Of a DNA stretch of 64,000 bases, positions 8,533-17,433 are shown piece by piece. The stretch comes from Citrobacter farmeri (lineage in GTDB: Bacteria > Pseudomonadota > Gammaproteobacteria > Enterobacterales > Enterobacteriaceae). A program made the translations under genes and the position numbers. Position 1 is the first letter of the stretch. The number at the start of each line of letters is the position of its first letter. Where the stretch lies: NCBI RefSeq assembly GCF_019048065.1, contig NZ_CP077291.1:2542001-2606000 (forward strand). Reading direction: 5' to 3'. The notes beneath the pieces are model-generated. The model did no database searches. It was not told where the DNA came from and saw nothing but the letters and a program-made list of their open reading frames with translations.

Positions 8533-9777
8533 ATGTCACAGAATAAGGCCTTCAGTACGCCATTTTTCCTGGCGGTCATCTGTATTTATCTCAGCTATTT
8601 TCTCCACGGCATTAGCGTCATTACGCTGGCGCAAAATATGACCTCTCTCGCCGCTAAGTTTTCTACCGATAGCGCGGGGATCGCCTATTTAATTTCTGGT
8701 ATCGGCCTGGGTCGTCTGGTCAGTATTCTGTTTTTTGGCGTCCTGTCGGATAAATTTGGTCGTCGGGCGATCATTCTGCTGGGCGCGGCGTTATACATTC
8801 TCTTTTTCTTCGGCATCCCTGCCAGTCCCAATCTGATGGTGGCCTTTGTGCTCGCCGTATGCGTTGGTGTAGCTAACTCTGCACTCGACACCGGAGGCTA
8901 TCCGGCACTGATGGAATGTTTCCCGAAAGCGTCTGGCTCAGCGGTGATCCTGGTCAAGGCTATGGTCTCCTTCGGACAGATGCTCTATCCGATGCTGGTC
9001 GGCTATATGCTGCTCAACAATATCTGGTACGGCTATGGCGTGATCATTCCTGGCGTGCTGTTTGTGCTGATTACCCTGATGCTACTGCGCAGTAAATTCC
9101 CCGGCCAGTTGGTGGATGCCAGCGTCGCCAAAGAGTTGCCGCAGATGAACAGCAAACCGCTGGTCTGGCTGGAAGGGGTGGCTTCTGTCATGTTTGGCGT
9201 GGCCGCATTTTCTACCTTCTATGTCATCGTGGTCTGGATGCCGAAGTACGCCATGGCGTTCGCCGGAATGGAAGAAGCGGATGCGCTGAAAACCATCACG
9301 TATTACAGCCTGGGTTCACTGGTCTGCGTCTTTATATTTGCCGCACTGCTGAAAAAAATGGTTCGCCCCATCTGGGCTAATGTCTTTAATGCCGGACTGG
9401 CGACCGTGACCGCTGCCGTCATTTATCTCTGGCCGTCACCGCTGGTATGTAACGCGGGCGCGTTTGTGATTGGCTTCTCCGCAGCGGGCGGGATTTTACA
9501 GCTGGGCGTGTCGGTGATGTCGGAATTCTTTCCGAAGAGTAAAGCCAAAGTCACCAGCGTTTATATGATGATGGGCGGACTCGCGAATTTTGTTATTCCG
9601 CTGATTACCGGTTACCTCTCCACCATCGGCCTGCAATACATCATTTTACTGGATTTCGTTTTTGCCCTGTTGGCATTCATCACCGCCATTATCGTCTTTA
9701 TTCGCTATTACCGGGTCTTCAATATTCCGCAAAACGATATCCGTCTGGGCGAACGTTATTTTTCAACAAAAAGTTAA
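8533..9777 (+). CDS. ydiN: MFS transporter YdiN
   Basis: 414 residues, about twelve membrane segments, with DKFGRRAI after the second helix. It is paralogous to YdiM. The start is supported by AAGGAG ten bases before the ATG. It is followed after 23 bases by ydiB and then aroD, so it heads a probable ydiN-ydiB-aroD-ydiF-ydiO transcript. A carrier for shikimate, quinate or a related ring acid is the likeliest reading of the context; the substrate has not been shown. Confidence 0.88.
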   Translation: MSQNKAFSTPFFLAVICIYLSYFLHGISVITLAQNMTSLAAKFSTDSAGIAYLISGIGLGRLVSILFFGVLSDKFGRRAIILLGAALYILFFFGIPASPNLMVAFVLAVCVGVANSALDTGGYPALMECFPKASGSAVILVKAMVSFGQMLYPMLVGYMLLNNIWYGYGVIIPGVLFVLITLMLLRSKFPGQLVDASVAKELPQMNSKPLVWLEGVASVMFGVAAFSTFYVIVVWMPKYAMAFAGMEEADALKTITYYSLGSLVCVFIFAALLKKMVRPIWANVFNAGLATVTAAVIYLWPSPLVCNAGAFVIGFSAAGGILQLGVSVMSEFFPKSKAKVTSVYMMMGGLANFVIPLITGYLSTIGLQYIILLDFVFALLAFITAIIVFIRYYRVFNIPQNDIRLGERYFSTKS

Positions 9778-9800
9778 GCGACAATTTAAGGAGTTATGTT

Positions 9801-10667
9801 ATGGATGTAACCGCGAAATATGAACTGATCGGCTTAATGGCCTACCCCATCAGACACAGTCTGTCGCCTGAAATGCAAAATAAGGCGTTAGAGAAAGCCG
9901 GATTGCCGTTTACCTATATGGCCTTTGAGGTCGACAACAGCACCTTCGCGGGCGCTATCGAGGGGCTGAAAGCGTTAAAAATGCGCGGAACCGGCGTATC
10001 GATGCCTAATAAACAACTGGCCTGTGAGTTTGTAGATGAACTCACCCCTGCGGCGAAACTGGTGGGTGCCATTAATACTATCGTCAATGATGACGGTTAT
10101 CTGCGCGGTTACAATACCGACGGCACAGGTCACATTCGCGCGATTAAAGAGAGTGGCTTCGATATCAGGGGTAAAACGATGGTATTACTGGGTGCCGGTG
10201 GTGCATCTACTGCCATCGGGGCGCAGGCGGCCATTGAGGGAATCAAAGAGATTAAACTCTTTAACCGTAATGATGAGTTCTTCCAGAAAGCGCTGGATTT
10301 CGCCAGGCGAGTGAATGAAAACACGGACTGCGTAGTGACAGTGACGGACCTTGCCGACCAGCAGGCCTTTGCGGACGCGCTGGCGACGGCGGATATTCTC
10401 ACCAACGGCACCAAAGTCGGTATGAAGCCGTTAGAGAATGAATCCATCGTCAGCGACGCAAGTCTGCTACGTCCGGAACTGCTGGTCACCGAATGCGTTT
10501 ACAACCCACATATGACGAAGTTACTGCAACAGGCGCAACAAGCCGGTTGCAAAACAATCGATGGTTACGGCATGTTGTTGTGGCAAGGTGCTGAACAGTT
10601 CAAACTGTGGACCGGAAAAGATTTCCCGCTGGAATACGTAAAACAGGTGATGGGGTTTGCGGCCTGA
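9801..10667 (+). CDS. ydiB: Quinate/shikimate dehydrogenase YdiB
   Basis: 288 residues. It reduces 3-dehydroshikimate or 3-dehydroquinate with NAD(H) or NADP(H). The N-terminal substrate domain carries SLSP (residues 20-23) and the catalytic pair Lys71 (MPNK) and Asp107 (YNTDG); the Rossmann motif GAGGAST is at 131-137. The length equals E. coli YdiB. The start has AAGGAG eight bases upstream. It lies between a transporter and 3-dehydroquinase, so together they can take external quinate or shikimate into the pathway. Confidence 0.94.
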   Translation: MDVTAKYELIGLMAYPIRHSLSPEMQNKALEKAGLPFTYMAFEVDNSTFAGAIEGLKALKMRGTGVSMPNKQLACEFVDELTPAAKLVGAINTIVNDDGYLRGYNTDGTGHIRAIKESGFDIRGKTMVLLGAGGASTAIGAQAAIEGIKEIKLFNRNDEFFQKALDFARRVNENTDCVVTVTDLADQQAFADALATADILTNGTKVGMKPLENESIVSDASLLRPELLVTECVYNPHMTKLLQQAQQAGCKTIDGYGMLLWQGAEQFKLWTGKDFPLEYVKQVMGFAA

Positions 10668-10700
10668 CGGCCAGGAACTAAGACTGATAAAAGGTATTAA

Positions 10701-11459
10701 ATGAAAACCGTAACCGTAAAAAACCTCGTGATTGGCGAAGGGGCTCCAAAAATAATCGTCTCGCTGATGGGCAAAGATATCGCCAGCGTCCGTTCAGAAG
10801 CGCAGGCCTATCGTGACGCGGATTTCGACATTCTGGAGTGGCGCGTTGACCATTTCACCGATGTTGCCTCTGCCGATGCCGTGCTGGAGGCTATCCGCGC
10901 GATCCGTGCCGAGATGCCTGTAACTCCCCTGCTGTTTACCTTCCGCAGCGCGAATGAAGGGGGTGAACAAGCTATTTCGACTGAGGCCTATATCGCACTG
11001 AATCGCGCGGCTGTCGACAGCGGTCTGGTGGATATGATCGATCTCGAACTGTTTACCGGTGATGAGCTGGTCAAGGCGACGGTTGACTATGCGCACAGCA
11101 AAAACGTCAACGTGATCATGTCCAACCATGATTTCCACAAGACGCCAGCAGAAGAAGAGATCGTGTCACGACTGCGCAAAATGCAGGAGCTGGGAGCCGA
11201 TATTCCGAAGATCGCCCTGATGCCCCAGAGCCGTAGCGATGTTCTGACGCTGCTTTCCGCCACGCTGAAAATGCAGGAGCAGTACGCTGATCGTCCGGTG
11301 ATCACCATGTCGATGTCGAAAACCGGTGTGATTTCGCGCCTGGCGGGTGAAGTCTTTGGTTCTGCCGCGACCTTTGGCGCGGTTAAAAAGGCCTCTGCGC
11401 CCGGACAAATATCCGTTAGCGACCTGCGTACGGTATTAACGATTTTACATCAGGCTTAA
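10701..11459 (+). CDS. aroD: 3-dehydroquinate dehydratase, type I
   Basis: 252 residues, a type I TIM-barrel dehydroquinase that converts 3-dehydroquinate to 3-dehydroshikimate through a Schiff base. The catalytic His143 (SNHDFHKTP) and Schiff-base Lys170 (DIPKIALMP) are both present. The usual biosynthetic copy sits here, 33 bases after ydiB, so housekeeping shikimate synthesis and the ydi genes share a transcript or an internal promoter. Confidence 0.97.
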   Translation: MKTVTVKNLVIGEGAPKIIVSLMGKDIASVRSEAQAYRDADFDILEWRVDHFTDVASADAVLEAIRAIRAEMPVTPLLFTFRSANEGGEQAISTEAYIALNRAAVDSGLVDMIDLELFTGDELVKATVDYAHSKNVNVIMSNHDFHKTPAEEEIVSRLRKMQELGADIPKIALMPQSRSDVLTLLSATLKMQEQYADRPVITMSMSKTGVISRLAGEVFGSAATFGAVKKASAPGQISVSDLRTVLTILHQA

Positions 11460-11472
11460 TACGTTAAATAAA

Positions 11473-11494
11473 GGCGGGACGGTTTTCTCCCGCC
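11473..11494 (+). terminator. GC-rich hairpin after aroD
   Basis: GGCGGG ... CCCGCC with a ten-base spacer, 14 bases after the aroD stop. It lacks a T run, so it is a weak terminator or a processing/attenuation hairpin before ydiF. Confidence 0.45.
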
Positions 11495-11519
11495 GTAGAA
11501 TATAAATTTCGCCCCACAA

Positions 11520-11542
11520 TGAATATTTCACATGAATATTCA
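11520..11542. promoter_or_regulatory. Repeat upstream of ydiF (candidate operator)
   Basis: TGAATATT-TCACATG-AATATTCA is both an inverted repeat and a direct repeat of ATGAATATT. It lies about 60 bases before the ydiF start and may be an operator giving ydiF-ydiO separate control from aroD. Confidence 0.4.
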
Positions 11543-11602
11543 GCGAACCCCTGCGCCTGAATGTCTCTGCGTAGGGTTTCTGCCGGGCACCCAGGAGTTA
11601 AT

Positions 11603-13198
11603 ATGAAACCTGAAAGACCACCACGCGTTAATGGTCGCGTGCCTGTGCTCTCGGCCCAGGACGCGGTGAATTATATTAAAGATGAAGATGTATTATGTAT
11701 ATTAGGCGCTGGCGGCGGCATTCTGGAAGCCACCACCTTAATTACCGCATTAGCCGATAAATATAAACAAACGCAAACGCCGCGTAATTTATCAATTATC
11801 AGTCCGACCGGTCTGGGCGACCGCGCCGATCGCGGCATCAGTCCTCTGGCCCAGGAAGGGCTGGTGAAATGGGCTCTGTGCGGACACTGGGGCCAGTCGC
11901 CGCGCATTTCAGATTTAGCGGAACAGAATAAAATTGCCGCCTATAACTATCCGCAGGGCGTGCTGACTCAGGCGCTGCGCGCTTCAGCCGCCCACCAGCC
12001 AGGGATCCTCAGCGATATCGGGATTGGTACGTTCGTTGACCCGCGTCAACAGGGTGGCAAGCTCAATGAGGTCACTAAAGAAGATCTCATCAAGCTGGTG
12101 GAGATTGATAACAAAGAATACCTCTACTACAAAGCGATTGCGCCCACCGTGGCGTTTATCCGCGCCACCACCTGCGACAGCGAAGGCTACGCCTCGTTTG
12201 AAGATGAGGTGATGTATCTCGACGCGCTGGTGCTCGCTCAGGCGGTACACAACCACGGCGGCATCGTCATGATGCAGGTGCAGAAGATGGTCAAGAAAGC
12301 CACGCTGCATCCCAAATCCGTGCGTATTCCCGGTTATCTGGTGGATATCGTGGTTGTCGATCCTGACCAGACGCAACTGTACGGCGGCGCGCCGGTGAAC
12401 CGTTTTATCTCAGGCGATTTCACCCTCGACGACAGCACTCAACTCTCCCTGCCCCTCAACCAGCGCAAACTGGTTGCCCGCCGTGCTCTGTATGAGATGC
12501 GTAAAGGCGCAGTGGGCAACGTCGGCGTCGGCATTGCGGATGGCATTGGGCTGGTGGCCCGAGAAGAAGGCTGTGCGGATGACTTTGTGCTGACCGTCGA
12601 AACCGGCCCCGTTGGCGGTATCACCTCACAGGGGGTAGCCTTCGGTGCAAACGTCAACACCCGCGCCATTCTTGATATGACCTCGCAGTTTGACTTCTAC
12701 CACGGTGGAGGACTGGACGTTTGCTATCTGAGCTTTGCGGAAGTCGACCGTCACGGCAACGTCGGGGTACATAAATTCAATGGCAAAATCATGGGCACCG
12801 GCGGCTTTATCGATATCAGCGCCACCTCGAAGAAAATTGTTTTCTGCGGCACGCTAACCGCCGGCAGTCTGAAAACAGAGGTCGCCGACGGTAAATTAAC
12901 CATCGTCCAGGAAGGCCGGGTGAATAAATTCATCAGCGAATTGCCGGAAATAACCTTCAGCGGAAAGATCGCGCTCGAGCGTGGGCTGGACGTGCGTTAT
13001 ATCACCGAACGCGCGGTATTTACGCTAAAAGAGGACGGTCTGCATCTTATTGAAATTGCCCCTGGGGTGGATCTGGAGCGCGATATTCTGGCCAAAATGG
13101 ATTTCGCTCCGGTTATTTCGCCAGACCTGAAACTGATGGATGAAAGATTATTTATCGACGCCACCATGGGTTTTGAACTGCCGGAAGCGGCTAATTAA
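11603..13198 (+). CDS. ydiF: Acetate/acetoacetyl-type CoA transferase YdiF
   Basis: 531 residues, with both halves of a class I CoA transferase in one chain. The N-terminal glycine-rich segment (LGAGGGILEATTLITAL) and the catalytic glutamate in VETGPVGG (near residue 333, which forms the glutamyl-CoA thioester) are visible. It moves CoA between short-chain acyl-CoAs and carboxylates; the physiological pair is unknown. The ATG at 11603 has AGGAG and matches the E. coli length; an upstream in-frame start is rejected. It is followed after 13 bases by ydiO. Confidence 0.9.
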   Translation: MKPERPPRVNGRVPVLSAQDAVNYIKDEDVLCILGAGGGILEATTLITALADKYKQTQTPRNLSIISPTGLGDRADRGISPLAQEGLVKWALCGHWGQSPRISDLAEQNKIAAYNYPQGVLTQALRASAAHQPGILSDIGIGTFVDPRQQGGKLNEVTKEDLIKLVEIDNKEYLYYKAIAPTVAFIRATTCDSEGYASFEDEVMYLDALVLAQAVHNHGGIVMMQVQKMVKKATLHPKSVRIPGYLVDIVVVDPDQTQLYGGAPVNRFISGDFTLDDSTQLSLPLNQRKLVARRALYEMRKGAVGNVGVGIADGIGLVAREEGCADDFVLTVETGPVGGITSQGVAFGANVNTRAILDMTSQFDFYHGGGLDVCYLSFAEVDRHGNVGVHKFNGKIMGTGGFIDISATSKKIVFCGTLTAGSLKTEVADGKLTIVQEGRVNKFISELPEITFSGKIALERGLDVRYITERAVFTLKEDGLHLIEIAPGVDLERDILAKMDFAPVISPDLKLMDERLFIDATMGFELPEAAN

Positions 13199-13211
13199 AA
13201 GGAGTACGATG

Positions 13212-14363
13212 ATGGACTTTTCTTTAACCGAAGAGCAAGAGCTGCTGCTTGCCAGTATTCGGGAACTGATCACCAGCAATTTTCCGGAAGAATATTTCCG
13301 TACCTGCGATCAGACGGCGACCTACCCCAGAGAATTTATGCGCGCGTTGGCCGATAACGGTATTTCCATGCTGGGCGTACCGGAAGAGTTCGGCGGTATT
13401 CCGGCAGACTACGTGACACAAATGCTGGCCCTGATGGAGGTGTCAAAATGCGGCGCTCCGGCCTTTTTGATCACCAACGGTCAGTGTATTCACAGCATGC
13501 GTCGTTTCGGCTCGCCGGAACAACTGCGGAAAACGGCGGAAAGTACGCTGGAGACCGGTGACCCGGCCTATGCGCTGGCGTTAACCGAGCCGGGGGCGGG
13601 TTCTGATAACAACAGCGCCACCACCAGCTACACGCGCAAAGACGGCAAGGTTTATCTGAACGGCCAGAAGACATTTATTACTGGCGCAAAAGAGTACCCG
13701 TATATGCTGGTGCTGGCGCGCGATCCGGAACCGAAAGATCCGAAGAAGGCCTTTACCCTCTGGTGGGTGGAGTCCAACAAGCCGGGGATCAAAATCAACC
13801 CGTTGCACAAAATCGGCTGGCACATGCTCAGCACGTGTGAAGTCTATCTCGACAACGTCGAGGTGGATGAAAGCGACATGGTGGGCGAGGAAGGCATGGG
13901 CTTTCTCAACGTGATGTACAACTTTGAGATGGAACGCCTGATCAACGCCGCGCGCAGTACCGGTTTTGCCGAATGCGCCTTTGAGGATGCCGCGCGCTAT
14001 GCCAACCAGCGCATCGCGTTTGGTAAACCGATTGGACATAACCAGATGATCCAGGAAAAACTGGCGCTGATGGCAATCAAAGTCGACAATATGCGCAATA
14101 TGGTGCTGAAGGTTGCATGGCAGGCCGATCAGGAACAGTCGCTGCGTACCAGTGCCGCCCTGGCGAAACTGTACTGCGCCCGTACAGCGATGGAAGTGAT
14201 TGACGATGCGATCCAGATTATGGGCGGGCTGGGTTATACCGACGAAGCGCGCGTCTCCCGATTCTGGCGCGATGTACGTTGCGAACGTATTGGCGGCGGA
14301 ACGGATGAGATCATGATTTATGTCGCAGGTCGGCAGATCCTGAAGGATTATCAGAACAAGTAA
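13212..14363 (+). CDS. ydiO: Acyl-CoA dehydrogenase family protein YdiO
   Basis: 383 residues with the usual acyl-CoA dehydrogenase order: N-terminal helical domain, central FAD/beta domain with ALTEPGAGSDNNS (about residues 122-134), and C-terminal helical domain with IMGGLGYT and the E-containing GGGTDEIMIY. It probably oxidises or, in anaerobic reverse, reduces an enoyl/acyl-CoA with the ETF YdiQR as partner; ydiO-ydiQRST has been linked to anaerobic beta-oxidation or butanol-type pathways in E. coli. The second ATG of ATGATGG is preferred because it sits seven bases after AAGGAG. Confidence 0.88.
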   Translation: MDFSLTEEQELLLASIRELITSNFPEEYFRTCDQTATYPREFMRALADNGISMLGVPEEFGGIPADYVTQMLALMEVSKCGAPAFLITNGQCIHSMRRFGSPEQLRKTAESTLETGDPAYALALTEPGAGSDNNSATTSYTRKDGKVYLNGQKTFITGAKEYPYMLVLARDPEPKDPKKAFTLWWVESNKPGIKINPLHKIGWHMLSTCEVYLDNVEVDESDMVGEEGMGFLNVMYNFEMERLINAARSTGFAECAFEDAARYANQRIAFGKPIGHNQMIQEKLALMAIKVDNMRNMVLKVAWQADQEQSLRTSAALAKLYCARTAMEVIDDAIQIMGGLGYTDEARVSRFWRDVRCERIGGGTDEIMIYVAGRQILKDYQNK

Positions 14364-14369
14364 ACGCCT

Positions 14370-14402
14370 GGCCGGATACGGTGCACGCACCGCTATCCGG
14401 CA
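14370..14402. repeat. REP element between ydiO and ydiP
   Basis: Imperfect palindrome GGCCGGATACGGTG ... CACCGCTATCCGGC, typical of enterobacterial REP sequences, in the convergent gap. Confidence 0.75.
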
Positions 14403-14434
14403 ATTCGTCGGCTTATGGAGAATGGAATAAAAAC

Positions 14435-15325
14435 TCAGGCGTCAGACAACAAGCAGGCCTGCTCTGCCAGACTGTTTTTAAACTGTTTGCGATAATCGCC
14501 TGGCGAGCAGCCGACGTGACGCAGAAACAGCTTCGCGAAGTGGTCGACATTCTCGTATCCGACGCGCCAGGAAATTTCGGCCTGCGAATAATCGGTATTG
14601 GTCAGCGCAAATTTCGCTTCAGTCATTCGCCGCTGAATCACATAATTGATCGGTGAAATATGGTACTCACGGGTAAATTCGTGGCAAATATAGCTGACGC
14701 TGGCACGAAATTTCTTTGATAACTGCTCAAGCGTAATTTTCTCCCGATAGTTATTATTGAGATAGACCAAAATATCTTTAATCAGAACATCTTTTTTAAT
14801 ATGCCCCTGTTCTGAACGATAAGCATTTTTAAAGTTTTCGTGAAAGAGTACCGTCAACGCATAGGCAAATGCATCGCAGACGGATGACGTCAGTCCATTT
14901 TTACTTTGCGGCAACATCACGCTGAGTTCATTAAAAATACTCTTTATCACCTCTTTACCCTGACCGACGGCAACCACCGGAGTGGAATGCGATTGCAGCA
15001 ATTGATTTTCTTCCCACCCCTGAAAGCGAAAGCCGTACAGTGCGCAGGTGTAGGTAGTGGCTGGCGCGTTTACATCCGATGTCACGGCATGCAGTCGTCC
15101 CCGCTCCACCACGACGATATCATCTTCGTGAGCCACATAAAGTGAAGAGTCGATAATTAATCTGACCATGCCTTTTTTAACGTAAATCAGCTCTGTCTCA
15201 TTATCATGAACGTGATGACCGGACTCCCAACGAGGATCATCACTAATAACGAATCGGGAAAATCGCGGGGTCTTACCCTGGTCAAAAAGGCTTTCCATTG
15301 CATTATCAAAGCAGCGTTGATACAT
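14435..15325 (-). CDS. ydiP: AraC-family transcriptional regulator YdiP
   Basis: 296 residues. An N-terminal cupin-like sensing domain (HHVHDNETELIYVKKG, about residues 38-53) is followed by a C-terminal double helix-turn-helix (ITLEQLSKKFRASVSYICHEF and SQAEISWRVGYENVDHFAKLFLRHVG). The ATG at 15323-15325 sits six bases after GGAGG. It is divergent from ydiQ and downstream of ydiO on the other strand, so it is well placed to control both ydi operons. The effector is unknown; an acyl-CoA, carnitine-like or aromatic acid is possible. Confidence 0.88.
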   Translation of the reverse strand: MYQRCFDNAMESLFDQGKTPRFSRFVISDDPRWESGHHVHDNETELIYVKKGMVRLIIDSSLYVAHEDDIVVVERGRLHAVTSDVNAPATTYTCALYGFRFQGWEENQLLQSHSTPVVAVGQGKEVIKSIFNELSVMLPQSKNGLTSSVCDAFAYALTVLFHENFKNAYRSEQGHIKKDVLIKDILVYLNNNYREKITLEQLSKKFRASVSYICHEFTREYHISPINYVIQRRMTEAKFALTNTDYSQAEISWRVGYENVDHFAKLFLRHVGCSPGDYRKQFKNSLAEQACLLSDA

Positions 15326-15653
15326 GACAACCTCCACAAGCAGATAGTAATCCTGAACAATATAATAGGGATAAAATAAAGCGAGTACGGCGGTTATACA
15401 ACTGTATTTAGTGGGAGCAAAACAAGATTATTTCCCTCACCTGCAAGATAATATGTCTGATTTTCTCAAATGATTTTCTGCCCATTTCTTTTGCATGAGC
15501 GATCCCACTTTTTTTGCAAGATACCTGGAAACGAAAACAGATTGCTCCGTCGATAAAAAGCCACTGTCTGTCGCACACTAATTCCAGTCAATTTTCACTT
15601 TCCGCCGGGGTGGCCTGACCGTCACTGTCGGTATGCGACTCACAGGAGATGCC
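15326..15653. promoter_or_regulatory. Divergent control region ydiP/ydiQ
   Basis: 328 bases, AT-rich in the ydiP half, containing the promoters of both genes and the 24-bp element at 15515-15538. No open reading frame is supported. Confidence 0.6.
15515..15538 (+). promoter_or_regulatory. 24-bp element upstream of ydiQ, shared with ydiN
   Basis: TGCAAGATACCTGG followed by AAACGAAAAC. It differs from the copy at 8397-8420 at three positions, and a short CACTTT tract precedes both copies. Candidate activator site, possibly for YdiP. Confidence 0.6.
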
Positions 15654-16421
15654 ATGAAAATAATAACCTGCTTTAAGCTGGTGCCTGAAGAACAGGACAT
15701 TGTAGTGACGCCCGAGCAAGCGCTCAGCTTTGACAATGCAGACACCAAAATCAGCCAGTTCGACCTCAACGCCATCGAGGCCGCAACACAATTGGCCAGC
15801 GACGCGGAGGATGAGATCGCTGCGCTGACCGTGGGCGGTTCATTATTGCAGAACTCAAAAGTGCGTAAGGATGTGCTTTCCCGTGGGCCGCACGCGCTGT
15901 ACCTGATGCAGGATGCGCAACTGGAACACGCGCTGCCGAAAGATACCGCCCAGGCTATCGCGGCCACAGTGGAAAAAATCGGATTCGATCTGATCCTGTT
16001 TGGCGAAGGCTCTGGCGACCTTTATGCGCAGCAGGTTGGCCTGCTGGTCGGTGAGATCCTGCAGCTGCCGACGATTAACGCCGTTAGCAGCCTCCAGCGT
16101 CAGGGCGACAAGCTGGTTGTAGAACGCACGCTGGAAGAAGACGTTGAAGTGATCGAACTGTCACTTCCTGCAGTGCTTTGCGTCACATCGGATATTAACG
16201 TCCCGCGCATCCCCTCCATGAAAGCCATCCTTGGCGCCGGGAAAAAACCGGTGCACGCGTGGCAGGCAAGCGATATCAACTGGAGCCGGGGGGCGCCGCG
16301 TGCGGAACTGGTCGCTATCACCGTACCGCCACAAACGGCACGTAAGCACATCATTCTGGATAACGATTCGCCGGAAGCCATTGCCGAACTGGCTGAACAT
16401 CTGAAAAAAGCCCTGAACTGA
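15654..16421 (+). CDS. ydiQ: Electron transfer flavoprotein beta subunit YdiQ
   Basis: 255 residues of the ETF beta / FixA family. The N-terminal KIITCFKLVPEEQDI and the conserved ETF-beta signature in the C-terminal third (VERTLEEDVEVIELSLPAVL...PRIPSMKAI) are present. It forms a dimer with YdiR that carries FAD and takes electrons from an acyl-CoA dehydrogenase, most likely YdiO. The ATG at 15654 follows AGGAGA; an upstream in-frame ATG is rejected. The order ydiQRST matches the fixABCX and YgcRQ-type sets. Confidence 0.92.
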   Translation: MKIITCFKLVPEEQDIVVTPEQALSFDNADTKISQFDLNAIEAATQLASDAEDEIAALTVGGSLLQNSKVRKDVLSRGPHALYLMQDAQLEHALPKDTAQAIAATVEKIGFDLILFGEGSGDLYAQQVGLLVGEILQLPTINAVSSLQRQGDKLVVERTLEEDVEVIELSLPAVLCVTSDINVPRIPSMKAILGAGKKPVHAWQASDINWSRGAPRAELVAITVPPQTARKHIILDNDSPEAIAELAEHLKKALN

Positions 16422-16441
16422 GCCCAACGGAGAACACAATC

Positions 16442-17377
16442 ATGAGTCAATTAACCCACGTCTGGGTATTTAGCGATAACGTTGAACGCTATGCAGAACT
16501 GATGGCTGGCGCGCGTCAGTGGGGTCAGCAGGTCTACGCCATCGTTCAGGGTTCCGAACAGGCGGCACGCGTTAAGCCGCTCGGCGCTGACGGTGTCATC
16601 GTGCTTGCGAAGACGTCTGAATTGCAGCGAATTGAAAACTACGCCGAGACGCTGGCCGCGCAGATCCGCGAAAAAGGCAACGGGCTACTGCTGATGGCGG
16701 CAACCAAACGGTGCAAAGCGCTGGGCGCGCGTTTAAGTATTCAACTCGATGCAGCAATGGTGAACGATGCAACGGCGGTAAGCGTCGACGACAACGCGCT
16801 GTTTGCCGAGCACCGTATGTATGGCGGACTGGCGTTTGGCAAAGAAAAGCTGAACAGCCCGCTGGCCATTATCACCCTCGCGCCTGGCGTACTGGAGCCT
16901 GTCGCGGCAAATCCTGCACATGACTGCCCGGTGGTCACCGCTGAATGGGTTGCCCCGCAACAGGAGATCCTGTGTCAGGAACGGCGCGCCAAATCGCTCA
17001 GCAGCGTTGATCTGAGCAAAGCAAAACGCGTAGTGGGTGTGGGTCGTGGTCTGGCGGCACAGGACGACCTGAACATGGTGCGCGAACTGGCTGCGGTGCT
17101 GGGCGCCGAAGTGGGCTGTTCACGTCCAATCGCCGAAGGGGAAAACTGGATGGAGCGCGAGCGTTATATCGGCGTTTCTGGCGTGTTACTGAAGTCCGAA
17201 CTGTATCTGACGCTGGGCATCTCCGGACAGATTCAGCATATGGTTGGCGGCAACGGCGCCAAAGTGATTGTCGCCGTGAACAAAGATAAGAACGCGCCAA
17301 TCTTCAACTATGCCGATTACGGACTGGTGGGCGATATCTACAAAGTGGTCCCTGCCCTGATCGCGCAGTTGCGCTAA
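16442..17377 (+). CDS. ydiR: Electron transfer flavoprotein alpha subunit YdiR
   Basis: 311 residues, ETF alpha / FixB. The C-terminal FAD-binding region shows RVVGVGRGLAAQ, GCSRPIAEGENWM, IGVSGVLLKSELYLTLGISGQIQHMVG and VAVNKDKNAPIFNYADYGLVGD, the family signature in order. It pairs with YdiQ and passes electrons to the quinone reductase YdiS. It starts 20 bases after ydiQ. Confidence 0.93.
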   Translation: MSQLTHVWVFSDNVERYAELMAGARQWGQQVYAIVQGSEQAARVKPLGADGVIVLAKTSELQRIENYAETLAAQIREKGNGLLLMAATKRCKALGARLSIQLDAAMVNDATAVSVDDNALFAEHRMYGGLAFGKEKLNSPLAIITLAPGVLEPVAANPAHDCPVVTAEWVAPQQEILCQERRAKSLSSVDLSKAKRVVGVGRGLAAQDDLNMVRELAAVLGAEVGCSRPIAEGENWMERERYIGVSGVLLKSELYLTLGISGQIQHMVGGNGAKVIVAVNKDKNAPIFNYADYGLVGDIYKVVPALIAQLR

Positions 17378-17397
17378 CTCTCACCATTACCCACATC

Positions 17398-17419
17398 TCC
17401 CGCCGTGCAAACGGCGGGA
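17398..17419 (+). other. Intercistronic hairpin ydiR-ydiS
   Basis: Perfect stem TCCCGCCGT/ACGGCGGGA with a GCAA tetraloop, directly before the GGGAG ribosome site of ydiS. There is no T run, so it is likely an mRNA stabilising or attenuating element rather than a terminator. Confidence 0.55.
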
Positions 17420-17433
17420 AGGGAGCTTTAAGC

